A stretch of 64,000 nucleotides of DNA from Tyto alba (lineage: Eukaryota; Chordata; Aves; Strigiformes; Tytonidae): NCBI RefSeq assembly GCF_018691265.1, contig NW_024881278.1, forward strand, positions 5,639,501 to 5,703,500, in the 5' to 3' direction. The notes beneath the pieces were generated by a model. That model was not told where the DNA came from. It made no database searches and saw nothing but the letters and a program-made list of their open reading frames with translations. Positions 23,435 through 34,870 of this stretch are shown here, piece by piece (the stretch's first letter is position 1; the number at the start of each line of letters is the position of its first letter). Both the position numbers and the translations under genes were made by a program.

Positions 23435-26400
23435 GTAGCATCCCACAGGAGATATTTGGCCCTGTGTAAGAAGGGACCTTCAGAGCTGTAAGAGTATTCC
23501 TGTATTGTTTCCAAGCCTTGTGAATTGCTGCTGAAAGCTCCCGACGCCTGATAGTCCAGCCAAAGGCCAGACACTGGCAATTAGTATGATCTTTCAGCTC
23601 TCAGCCAACACATACTGCTGGTTCAGCCTTTGCTCTGGCAGGTGTTGCACCTTGATTAGCGCAATTGCTTATTGGCGTCAACCACTAAACATGGTTCCTG
23701 CTAGATGTAAAAGGAAACAATCCTAAATAAATGCAGCCAAGGTTGGTACACAATGATAGAAAATGGTCTAATGCTTTAAGGAAAATGATGGCATTGCGAT
23801 TGCTATTGACCTTTAGTAAACACAGTCACATTTAGAGGACACCATTGCCATATATACACATCATATGTATATAAAAAAGTTTGTATGAAGGTTTTCAAGT
23901 GAGATAAAACTGGATCTAGTGCATCACGGTCATTGCTTCTTATTAGCATTTGTTGCTGAGGTCTGGGCCATCATTCCTTGTCACTGTTTCCAAGGTCTGT
24001 AAAGCTATGTTACAGCTCAGACCAGCTCTCGTATTGCCTTCCTATCTGCTTCTCTTCCACTTACTCATTCCTCAAACGCTGACCATTTCAATGCAGCTGT
24101 AACTGGCTGTGGCCTCTGCCACAGAAAGGAGGGAGTTTGCAGATCGACTTGCAGTGGTTTCTGGGTTTGGCTGGGAGAGCTGTGACCCACAAGGAACGTT
24201 TATATACTGTCACCAGAACATACTCTGAAATTTCACAGGTTCGAAAGGAATGGCAACCAGGGCAACCAGCAATCACAGGTTTGGGAGAGATAACAGCAAA
24301 CCTACAAAGCCTCAGTGAGCTGTTTTATTTTGTTGATAGCTTTTGACCGTATTTTTTTCTCCACCAGTTAGCTTGTTAAGGACTTTCAAAACATTTTCTT
24401 TACATCTTGGTGTTGCACCAAGGCTTCTTGGTTAGAGAGGACAACAATGAGGCTCATATTTTTGAAACTTCAGCACGATTCCTGGCACTTGAGCTAAGAG
24501 TCATCTTTACAAAACCTGCAAATCCCAGTGGTTCCTTTCATGACTCTAACAGTCAGATTTTAGAAGGGCTCATCAATTAGTTTTCTTTAATGCACAAGGC
24601 ACATTATTCTCAAGTATGAAAATGCTCTGCACTAGATTGTATTACTGTTTTTTCAGGGGATGAGTAGTTATATGCCTGGGTGAACAGTGGGTACAAAGTC
24701 CAGCCCACTATTCTATATGCTGTCCTCAAATGCAAGTCAAGGAATTCATTGAACTCAGCAGATCTCATTACTGGGACTGAAGTGAGAACCCATGCCACTA
24801 CTAACAAGTATTCTTTGTTAGTGTTTTAAATGATGCAAAAATGTTTTAAACAGTCCTGTGGCATACCCCTTGCACATTCTAACATATATACCTCCTAATG
24901 AACATGCAACATGTTTTTTAACATGCGCTAATCTCCAAAACATATGTAATATTAAGGGAAAGTGTGGTAATTCTTTAAACACCCTATCATTGTGAATTCA
25001 TATCATATTCATTGTAATAGCATTGATCAAAATGAATTCATTTGGTATTCATGTAGATGTCACATGTACTTCCATAGGTGTTTCATTGTAAATTAGCATT
25101 TCTCAGAGGACACTTAAAATAAAGTGTTACTGAAAGTTCTCATTACACATATTGCTGAGATTAGTACATTAAGGATCATGTACTTACATAGTACTAATGC
25201 ATTTCTGCCACTTAAAATGCTGCATTACCCATTTCTGATATCTAGCAAATATCTAAAGCAATTTTGAGAATTACTGACATCCTGAAGGAAGTGGTACTTT
25301 TGTGATTAAATTGGTTTTGTGTATTTCACTTTGATTTACGAAAAAAAACCCTATGCCAGCTATACTTAAATGATTTTTTGATTTAAATGACTTTAGCATC
25401 AAGTGAAACAAAAAAAAAAAAAAAAAGAAAGAGAGCCACATCTAATTAGAAAAACAAAAACCAAATGTTATAAATGCTTTTGGGTCTTCAAACTTGTCTC
25501 ACAAAGCCAAATTAGCTGACTCTTCAGTATACTGTGGCACAAGTTTCTGATGTATTTGCTTTCAGATTATTACTTCCTAAGAGAAAGGCGAAAAGTTTTG
25601 TGGTCTCTGGCAGATGCGTTTCTGACGTCTTGAATTGTCCATTACAGCTTGTTTGCTCTGAAGTTATTTTTGAAAAGATGAAGTTTAAGGACTACAGAGC
25701 GTTTTATAAATAGCTGACAAAAGGTGCGTTAGAGTAACTATAAAAGAGATACCATTGTTTGAGTCCTGAAACACTCTAAACCTGTCTGACAACATTGTGC
25801 ATGTCTTCTGAAAAGGATTGATGTAATTATTTTCAGGGTTTTTTTGTACCACTAATAAAAACCCTCTGAAGCTTAACAGTGGGCCTGATCCTAGCAAAGA
25901 CCTTTGGAAAAATATGGGGAAATGGCAACATTTGGGTGTTTGTGTTGGAAGGGAAGAGTCAGATTTGGCCATGAGGTGTTACAAAACCTATTCCACTTAA
26001 TACAGTCTCTTAGCAAATATTTGCTTGCTCTTCTGCCATTATCCACGTGTGTTGTGGTGTGCACCACGGGCTTGCAGCAGGCGCCAGTGGGCTGGGCAGG
26101 AGGCACCATTCCCAGAGCTGAAAGTGCAAAGAAAAGATGGTATTATGACTAAAATAACAAGTCTGGGCTGTGGGAGATTTGAGTCTAGTCCTGGCGTTGT
26201 CCCAACATGTCCCGTGTGCAAAAAAAGTGGAGCAGGGAGAGCAAGCTTCCTCCCTCCTGTCACTTGTCCTGGTGCAGGGGGCTGGATGTTTTGGGGACGA
26301 GCGTCCTGGAAAGGGAGGAGGATGAGAGGAGAGGGAGGGAGAGCATGTGGAGGAAGAGATGTCATGCTCCTTGAGATTGCTTTGTTATCTCATGCAACCT

Positions 26401-26925
26401 TACAGCTGTCTTGACCTTCCTCTAATGTGACCCTCCCCACCCTTGAAGCTGATTTCCAGCTCTTCTTGACTCTCATCTCTGCAGTGAGTTGAGCCACATC
26501 TCCAGAAACAAAGTCTGTCAAATCTGGGAGAGGATGCACCTACACCTGAGTATCAGCTGTATGATAGCGCTCAGCTTTGTTTCTTGCCTTGTTTATTTTT
26601 CCAGAAGTTTTCAGGTCTGAAAGTATTTGCCTAGTTTATGGTGCTTGCTAGATTGGTTTGAGAGTGTGCAGTATGGCAAACCGCAGGATAGAGTATGTAA
26701 TCCAGAAATCCATTTCAGGTTAGAACCATAATTAGCTAATGTAAGATAATAAATAGCTACTAAAATCACATGAAAAAATATGATACTGCTATAAAGCATG
26801 TTCTTATAATCCTGCTCCTCCCACTTTCTGCCTCCTCCTCCTCCTCTTCAGCGTAACAAGGACCCTAATAGGCTTCATGTATAAGTGCCTATTTTTATTA
26901 AAGACAAGTGTAATCTTTTGTAGTC
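23435..26925. other. Unassigned non-coding DNA
   Basis: The interval at 23560-23730 has a regulatory texture (see findings). A 17-base A run lies at 25410-25426 and a perfect 14-bp palindrome AAATGAATTCATTT at 25030-25043. A purine-rich stretch lies at 26298-26365 and a (CTC)n run at 26831-26847. Open frames at 26025-26414 (plus) and 26039-26365 (minus) oppose each other in GC-rich DNA and look like chance. Confidence 0.4.
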
Positions 26926-29900
26926 CAAATGTCCCTATCATAAATGCTAACCGAGGAAAATATTAGGACTCATTTATTTATGAACCCGTTAATAATGAGG
27001 TGCAGCTATGAAAAAGGCTTTCTCAGCACAAAGCCTACTGAACAAACAATGCACGCTGGGGAAAAAGAGCTAGTTAGCCTTCCTGACTTAGATAAAGCTA
27101 TGGAGAAATGACAAGTGCCAGTAATTAGCAAAGCCTCTTCAACAAGATAACCCTATACATCTTTGTCTATTTCAATCACCAAAGACTCCGATTCAGTGTA
27201 AAATTAAAGCTGGGATGCCATCAATTTCTGTTAACCTCTTTATATTGTTCTGTGTTCATGCATATGTGATAGATAGTTTTTGTCATTTTATTAAATGGTG
27301 ACATCTCAGTATTCATGTGACTAAAACTGTTTTCTCCTTAGCAAAGTATTTTTAATCATCTCTCCATTGCCTTTATTAACTCAGTTCTTCTGAGTCCTAA
27401 TTGCTTTGTTCTGCAGTATCAGTAGCCATCCTAGGGGGTGCAAATATTTGTGCCCACTCCTTTCACGAGCAGCATATCTGTGATTAAGAAGTTTGTGCCC
27501 TTTCTGGTATTCACGTGAGCAGGTACAGTAGCTCTGCATACATCTGCTGACTGCCTGCACAATGTTCTACTGCATTTTTATTGGAATAGGGCAAAATTTG
27601 TTGGTTACAGAAATCAGCGCTCACACGCAGACTTCTGTTTTCCTCTTCACACTTATCTGGGTGGATGGTCCTCGTTTGGTTTTGGTGGGGTAGCTGCTGT
27701 GCACCTGCTTGAGGCATGAGCCAAAGCCTGTTGAACTTGGCTGAAAGACTCCCATCAACTTGTGGTCCTTTGACCGTAAATATAGTCTGCATCCAAACTG
27801 CTTTTTTCCACCTTAAATGGCGAGCCCTGTCTTTTTTCCCTGCAGGCTTCCAATATTGTGAGATATTCAGATAAGTCAGAAAACACGTTCACCTGAAACT
27901 TTGCAAGGGAAAAGAAAAGTTATAAATCAACCTTGTTTCCTTGACATCATGGCAGGTTTTCTGGGAGTGCTTGCAGAATTAGCACTGAGTGACCTGAGAA
28001 GTTGCATGTGGTGTTGGGTGTCATAACAAAAGTTCCTTCTGGCTCCACACTCTTGCTCTGTAATATCTTTTTACTTATTTTAAGTACTCCAGGCCCTGAC
28101 TTCTGTGGTTATTAATCTTCATCTGTGTTCTTTTTAAACTTTACTACTAGCACTTTTTTTGCCTCAGATATGCTTTTATTCATTCTTTTCAGCAGCAATA
28201 ACCTCTCATATTGGCCAAATTAGGAAATAATTGCAAATAATAGAGAATCCTCTTCCAGCACTACAATAAAGGATTATATATGTTCTGTGTGTGAGGGATG
28301 GCGCTGAGTGTAAATACCAAAATATGGGCAAATAGGCAGAGAAGTGAAGTGTGCTGTTTGGCTCTCACTCCGCATTTCTTCCTGGCTCAGAGGTCTCTGT
28401 GTGCAGAGACGTGTTTGTCAGCCCATTGCAGAGGTGCGTCACGCGTCGTGGTTTGCGGAGCAGGAAGGGAAAAGTAAGAACCGATGTTGCAGGTCAGCTC
28501 ATGCCAGTCCCTGCAGGACTGCAGGCTGTTTAGCAAAACCTGTGCAGGGTCTTTTAGTCTTCTATGGTGGAAACAGAGTTGTATGAATCAAACTGTTGCT
28601 TGGATTTTTTAAACAGAAACATCTGATCAATCTTGCTTTTATTTCTGTGGACATAGTAGCCATGGCTTGTTTCTGTTCAATGAGTAGGGCGAAACTTGCC
28701 AGTTCCAGGAATTCCATCCCACTTCTCCAGTGTGTTGTTTGAGATTTGGATCTTTATCCACTGCTTTGAAACTCCCAGTTGTCCAGTCAAGCTGAAACCA
28801 AGAGTTTGACTTGGATCACAAGTCACATATCACAAGTGGCCGATAATCCGACCCAGCTATTTGCAAGCCAGCAGAACTGTCTAATTTGGCATCATGTTAA
28901 TAATTACTTTTCAGTAACGGATATATATATAGGACTTCAGGATATGCTTGTGCAATATAAAAACTGCCTACTCTCAGGTGTCTAGCTGCTCTCATACATA
29001 GGCATTTTCAGGATCAAAACTCCTATGAATGTTATTCACAACAAATAATTCTATCAGCTATTGGGAAGAAAATATGGAGAACATTCATGTAATGCTGCCA
29101 TCTCAGCTGGGGAGCAAGGAAATATGTTGACTGTAGGAGAGAGCAAAGCTCTCTCAGAGCTCTCATCACATTAACACTTACTTTCCTTCCTTTCAGTCAA
29201 AGTTCTCTGAGCTGCAGCTTTCCATTGTTTTTTATTATTCATTTGAATCAGATAATAATATTTTTCCTCTCTAATTCAGGAAAAATTGTCATTGCCCACC
29301 TCCTGCTGAGGGAAAAGAGTGCCAGAGCCCATCTCCTATGAGCTCCTTCTCACTTCAAATGCAGGCTGCAATGGCTCCTTTGGAAATGTAACTGGCTATT
29401 ATAGAAATATGTATTTACACAGTATTTTAAGATGCACATTATCCACCTGATAGACCATAACAGCTCACCATTACAGCCTATTGAATAAAACCTCTTCGCA
29501 CCATTTTTTTCAAAGCAGATACTTTTTACGTGATAAATCGTGAATCTATTGCGTAAAAGTGCACGTTCGTCGTGTAGGTCCGCAGGCGGACACCATTTAT
29601 CTTTAGCCTACTGCAGTGGGAACTTCTTGCTCTGACCCTGCCCTGTGGAACAAATTATTCTGACCAGAGTGATGCAAAAAATGACAAAAAAGATTTGTGA
29701 ACATGGAAGGAAAAGTTGCAACGTTTGTTTAACAGACTGTGTTAGATTATAAAAGATCATGCCGCTGGTGAGTGCAGATGAATGAGTAACATGGCTCAGG
29801 TGGAAATCCCCAGCCATACCATTTGTGTGCTGCTGTGCTGCGTCCTGCCATACATGTCCACGAGCTTTTAAGCTACTGGCAGTTTGAGCAAAGTGCTCTC

Positions 29901-31630
29901 TGTCTGCCACCACCTTTCAGGACTCATGTTGACCGCCTGAATCCCCAGGGACCTGGGGGCATCCCAGCTATTTAAGGATTTCTCCTAGACTGGTTTTGCC
30001 TCCCAGTCCTGGGCTCTTTTCTCTCTCCTGCAGAGTCATTTTCCTTCCTCCTTAGCTGGTCCCAGTGTTAAAAGGGCCCCCTCTGTTCTTAAAGCATCTC
30101 TGCTTGGCTTTCCTGCCCAAACTTCCAGAGCTTGTTTGACTTGCTCTAGCTAATCCATACTTGAACAGTTTCTCTCTTCCAGGGATTCACATTAGAAACT
30201 GCACTGCCCTGAGTGCCATCTCTCTCTTCGTCCAAGGATGCTTGTTTTGAATAGATAATAATAAAAATTTAACAAGTCTCCTTTATTAGCCTGGAGCTAG
30301 GCATAAGGACTCTTTCTGTCATCTCCTGTGAGTTTTAACTTAATAAGAAACAAAAGACAACAGAGAAGGCCACAAGACCCCAACTTCAAAATGAAGCTCG
30401 CAGCCGAAGACACAGTTCTCCCTAGTATCAAACAGACTGAATAAGCCGCAAATAGACAAGATTCCCAACTTGTTAGAAGATGAAATAGAGCCTAGCCCCT
30501 GTTGTGAAACAATTTTACATTGCAGATGTTCATGAATGCATAGAAAATGTGGTGACTTCAAGTCCCTTTTCATTTCCTATCTTCAGAATGTCAAAACTGA
30601 TTTTTTTGAAGAAACTCTATAATAGTTATAGTTGACTCCTGAGAAGAGACTTGCATGTCTGGAACAAAAAAAGACTTCCAGCCAGCTGAACAGTGTTGTC
30701 TTCTTCCCTCTCACCATTCAAATTAAGCATATACAACAAAAATACCAAACAGGCATGGGTTTTACATATCATGCCAATTCTGATCTTAACACAGTTTATT
30801 AATATAAATCACCTCCAAAAAAGGGAAAGATTTTAAAGGGAAGTGAATAGCTGCCAAAAAGACTTACACACAGAGTCAGTGTCTAACACTAAACCTAGTG
30901 GAAATTATGTATTTCCACTCTTCATGAAGCAAAGCAGTGGGGAGCCAGTGCTTTGAACCGTGCATGGGACACTTGCTGTGAGTCCTCGCTAGAAAGCATA
31001 TGGTTTGAGAGGAAACAGAAACACCATCCAAAAAAGTGCTGGTCTATAACCAGCAGATCTGTAAATAGTCTAAATCCATCCCTCACTTCCCCTGCAAGAG
31101 GGGACCGAAGGGCCCTGTCTAGTCTTTGCCGTGCCTGTCCCCTACCGGAGTGTCAGCACGAGCTCCAACCCCACCAAGATGACTCCTCTGCACCTCTCGA
31201 AACAGAAGGAAATGGTGTGGAGGAGCAAATGTCAGGCCATGGAGGCAGGGATGCCTGTTGGCCATGCCTCTGTGTGGTGGGCTGCCAGGAACAGGGTTCC
31301 CACAGTGTGAATCCCTACTCACCCTGCTCTGCTCCAGCCCTCCTTTCTCCGGCACTTCTAAGAGGACTTTTGTGGTGTCCAACCCACCGGTCGGAGCTGA
31401 CCTTACATCTGTTGTTTCCTCTCGAGCACCTCTTCCTTTACTTTTTGCTCTTGACTCATTTGTGAAGAAGGACCGAGCAGTCCAAAGTTGTGGTTTTCTG
31501 CATTTTCTAGGTGTGTTCAGGAAAACTGTTCTCACTTTTTAAATAGTGTATTTGGTTTAATTTTCATTATTTTTAGATGTTAAATTTTAGATCAGTACAG
31601 TATGTCTTAAACTACTGTATTAGAATGCTG
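26926..31630. other. Unassigned non-coding DNA
   Basis: The stretch at 26930-27125 reads like a conserved non-coding element (see findings). A hairpin with 8-bp perfect arms lies at 29137-29155. The 170-codon open frame at 30953-31465 (plus) overlaps a 138-codon frame on the other strand, is Ser/Pro/Cys/Leu-rich and has no recognised domain, so it is not called as a gene. Confidence 0.4.
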
Positions 31631-31631
31631 C

Positions 31632-31773
31632 TTGACTCACTTCCAAATTGAAGACCTTTTAAAAAAATTGAAGCAGTCCAATAATTTTAAATCACTCTGC
31701 ACTGTGCATTGCAATTTAAAATTATTGGAGTGCTTCAAATTTTTATAAGCCCTTGAATTTGGAAGTGATCAAG
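31632..31773. repeat. Large imperfect inverted repeat (62-bp arms)
   Basis: The left arm (31632-31694) and right arm (31711-31773) are reverse complements with a few mismatches, around a 16-base centre. For example, TTGACTCACTTCCAAATTGA on the left pairs with AATTTGGAAGTGATCAA on the right. Likewise CCAATAATTTTAAAT pairs with ATTTAAAATTATTGG. The right arm is also the first unit of the tandem array that follows. This fits a palindromic transposon remnant or a foldback formed by inverted duplication. Confidence 0.8.
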
Positions 31774-31960
31774 GTTCTGGGCATACTCAGTGTAGAGCAA
31801 TTTAAAATTATAAGAGCTGTCAAATTTTTATATAAGCACTTCAGTTAGAAAAGGGATTTGGGTTCTGGGCATGTGCAAAGGGGAGCAATTTAAATTATTA
31901 AAGTGCTTCAATTTTTTTTCTAAGCACCTGATTTTGGAAGGGTTTTGGTTTGTGCAGCCT
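31711..31960. repeat. Tandem array, three units of 86-88 bp
   Basis: Units begin with GCAATTTAAA at 31711, 31797 and 31885. Each contains, in order, AATTATT or AATTATA, a GTGCTTCAA-like word, TTTTTATAAGC or TTCTAAGCAC, a TTTGGAAG or TTAGAAAAG word, and GGTTCTGGGCAT (absent or altered in the third). The spacing is 86 then 88 bp. The third unit is decayed after about 31955. The shared GGTTCTGGGCATACTCAGTG and GGTTCTGGGCATGTGCAAAG segments show that units 1 and 2 are homologous. Confidence 0.8.
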
Positions 31961-32090
31961 AAAATGACAACTTCCTTTGAGAGATTCTTCTTAAAAAGAA
32001 TTTCAATCTTGCAAACTAAAGTATTCTTTAAAATGTGAATTCACTGATACTTTAAAAACTGATTTGCACAGAGCTTTGGTGCCCAGGACA

Positions 32091-32109
32091 TTTTTTTTTT
32101 TTTTTTTTT
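32091..32109. repeat. Poly(T) homopolymer of 19 bases
   Basis: A clean T run immediately downstream of the AT-rich palindromic region. Additional inverted words follow at 32160-32240, including TTGCAC and GTGCAA around a 5-base centre at 32197-32213. Confidence 0.9.
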
Positions 32110-32249
32110 GCTCATTTTATCATTTTACTCTTTAAAGGGCAAATTGATGGTATAGAAATAGCTGCCTCTCTGGATTTTAAATTTTTTCCCAACTGTTGCA
32201 CTCATGGTGCAAAAAAAGAGTGGAAAAATGAAAAATTTGATGAGAAGAA

Positions 32250-33214
32250 ATGAATGTTTTTTCCATGGACTATCCTGCCTGGCCAACAGAACTTATAGGG
32301 GATGCAAAATTGAAACAATTTGTTATTATATCTCATTATAATGTCTCTCAACACTCAAAACGAAAGCCATGTGATAGCTGACTGAATCTGAAGGAAAGAA
32401 GTTGGAAAGCAGCTTTATTTGCACACTCGTGCTCCGTGCTGAAGTGATTCCTGCCAGGAGCCGTGCCAGGTTTGTCATCTTTGCACCGAGTCCTGACCCA
32501 TCCCTTTGCTTTCCAGTGCTGGGCAGGACAGCAGGAAGAGCAGCAAGGGGAGAGAGGGGAGGACGACTCCTCTCCCTTCCTGCAGCTGTGGGTGCACGTA
32601 CCAGGTGAGAATAAAGGCTCTGTGGGCACATGCAATTTGGTATTCCACAGGGAGGATATGATTCGCTCACCAAATCCCAGTCTCCGTTGCAGCGGGACAA
32701 ATGCAAAGTGAGTCTGACACAGCTGAGCTGGAGATTGCTGTGTCCAGATGCAGCATCTGGCCCACGGGCAAGATGTGACTAAAGGATGCTTGTTTCCCGT
32801 GTTAAAACCAGGGATTCGCTCTATAGGGTGGGTATCAGGGTAATTAGTTAATGTATAGAGGGCACTGTGTACCTTAAGCCTCGTGTATCAGGAGTACAGG
32901 TGGAGTGGAATGGTGCATTTCATCAAACACCAATTTAGTATTTGCTTCTTTAGGATTTCTCTTCACATGCTCCTTTCACTTGTAACCATGGAGGTGATAG
33001 GTGACCATTTGTAGTTGTTTTTCCTTGGAAAATGAAGTTTTTGAATAAAAGCCAGTGATCAAATTAAATCGGGGCAAAGATATGGCAGAGGTGAAATTCA
33101 AAAGACAATACGTAATAATTGGTTTTAAAGCAGGAGCCAGATTAATCATATAGTCAAGAACAAAGGGAAAAATTCCTGAAAGCCTGTTGCATTTTCTCTT
33201 GGAGTTTTTTGTTG
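32250..33214. other. Unassigned non-coding DNA
   Basis: No gene is recognised. The overlapping open frames at 32326-32711 on both strands lie in a GC-richer patch and show no domain. Confidence 0.45.
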
Positions 33215-33234
33215 TTTTTTTTTTTTTTTTTTTT
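33215..33234. repeat. Poly(T) homopolymer of 20 bases
   Basis: A run of T preceded by TTTTTTGTTG. On the minus strand it encodes the lysine run inside the 236-codon open frame 33146-33856, which argues that frame is not real. Confidence 0.95.
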
Positions 33235-33454
33235 CAGAAAGGTAAAAATACAAAGATGTTTTTTTACTTTCCCTGCTATTAATTACATCATCCTTTTGGG
33301 ATGTGAAAACCAGGGGCACTTCTGTGCTAGAAGGACGAGGAATGGGAGACCAAACATATTTTTGCTCGGTATAAATTGGTTTGTACCGTGCTTTCATTGA
33401 ATCCTCCTGGAAGTCTGTGGCAGGCAGTGGGTAGGCTCTGCTCAGCCACACTCC

Positions 33455-33980
33455 TCGGTGCGCAGAGGAGACGGGAGCGGCAGAGACCGGGTGTGATGGG
33501 GGCTTGGCACGAGTGTGGCCGGGAGCCATCGTGTGTGGCTGTGTCACCGGCGAGAAAAGGTTTTCTGGGGAGAGTTTGGTAGATGCGAGCTCTCTGCCTG
33601 TCCCTTCTCTTTCTGTCCAGCGTGTGGGTGTGGGCATGGATTTGGTTAAAAAGCTGCACTGGCAGAAGAGCGATAGTGGCAGGTCCGGGCTGTCCTGGAG
33701 GTGGCCGCCAGCAGGTCCACGCAGGGATGAGTGTGTGTGGGGGATGAACCTGTGTGGCTGCAGGTGCGTGCAAAGGCAGAGAGGTATCGAGCTGGGTGTT
33801 AAACACAGAGCAAGACCCTGGCCCTGTCTAGCTGAACCCCGATTCTGGCACAACATAAAGAGCGAATCGGCTCTGAGCCGCCGCCTTCCGCAGGCACACG
33901 TACGAGCACCGAGGCTGCCTTAAAGTTCCTGTCTCACTGATTCACTTCAGACGCTGCATGCTCGAACCCCGCTTTTGGGC
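33455..33980. promoter_or_regulatory. CpG-rich block, weak CpG-island candidate
   Basis: About 30 CpGs in 520 bp by hand count, concentrated at 33455-33560 and 33860-33915. The density is lower and less uniform than at 18601-19060. No TATA box, X-box or CCAAT box was found. The long open frames here (236, 159 and 139 codons on three different frames) compete with one another and have no recognised domain. It could be an orphan CpG island, an exon-containing region of an unidentified transcript, or simply a GC-rich patch. Confidence 0.4.
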
Positions 33981-33984
33981 TCTA

Positions 33985-34639
33985 TTCATGCTAATGTTGA
34001 CAGTTTTTTCCTCCTTTGTTACATTGTGCAAACCAAATAGAAAGTGAGGTGAGCTTGTCTGAACAGATGAAAGATGGCAAGAAATTGGCGCTTGGGGACC
34101 AGTGTCTTGGTGACATCGACTCTGCAGTCCTTTTTTTCTCTCTCTCCCTGGCTTCCCCTCTCCCTCTCATTCTCTCTGAAATGGTCTGTGCCTCCAGTAA
34201 TTTACATAATACTCTTCTGACACCTTTACTTTAGTCATCAATCACGGTACCTTCTCTCAGTCTATCTTTTGTCTGAGCATGTCTCTTCTTTATCAGGCCA
34301 TGCACAAAAGATTAATTTCACAGTTTTTCTCCCTTCTTTCTTTCCTTGCAAGATACAAAGCTCATGAAATGACAGAAGCAAGATAATGAAAACAACAATG
34401 CAAGCAATTTTTTTTTTTGTTCTTGCTGGTTGGATCTCAAGATACTTTTTTTAACCTCATTGTGTGCCATCTGTCTTAGAAAAGGTCTGCTCTGTATTTT
34501 TTAATACAATTCTGATGCTGTTCTGAAGACTACCTGGGAAAAAAAATTACATATTTTAATCAGGCCATAGGCACTGATTTAAAAAAAAAAAAAAAAAAAC
34601 AACAACAGCAACAAGAATTTGCTGAACAATTAAAGTGAG
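33985..34639. other. Unassigned DNA with poly(A)/(CAA) tract
   Basis: A polypyrimidine stretch lies at 34128-34178. A run of 19 A residues (34581-34599) is followed by a CAACAACAGCAACAA tail. No element body is recognisable upstream of this tract and no target-site duplication is evident. Confidence 0.6.
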
Positions 34640-34870
34640 GGGTCCATTTCTAATGGTGGCATGGGCTACTGCACAGTGCCCATGCCCCAATTAATATTAA
34701 TGATCTCTTGTGCATAGCAAATTTATGGCATTTGATTGACTCACACAACTACACTTCAAGCTGTCATGTAAAGTGAAATATATGGGCACCATGGCTTAAT
34801 TTGCATATGCATATGTTCTTAATATTAATTAGCCTAATGGATCTAAGGACCTGGAGATAATTTGAGTACT
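34640..34870. promoter_or_regulatory. Candidate enhancer with POU and homeodomain motifs
   Basis: The block contains a perfect 12-bp palindrome ATTAATATTAAT (34690-34701), a PBX/MEIS-type TGATTGAC (34733-34740) and an octamer ATTTGCAT (34799-34806). These run into a TATGCATA palindrome and a second TTAATATTAATTAG block (34819-34832). Several developmental-factor sites within 150 bp, with no coding potential, are typical of vertebrate conserved enhancers. The sites are seen directly; enhancer function is inferred. Confidence 0.4.

Noticed and set aside
30953..31465. 170-codon plus-strand open frame
   Set aside because: No recognised domain, an opposing 138-codon frame, and no splice or promoter context.
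33146..33856. 236-codon minus-strand open frame, the longest in the window
   Set aside because: It includes a lysine run encoded by the poly(T) tract, has no recognisable domain, and competes with two other long frames in the same CpG-rich DNA.
33940..33990. tRNA-like T-arm word GGGGTTCGAGC on the minus strand
   Set aside because: The neighbouring bases do not form a T-stem, D-arm or acceptor stem, so there is no tRNA gene.
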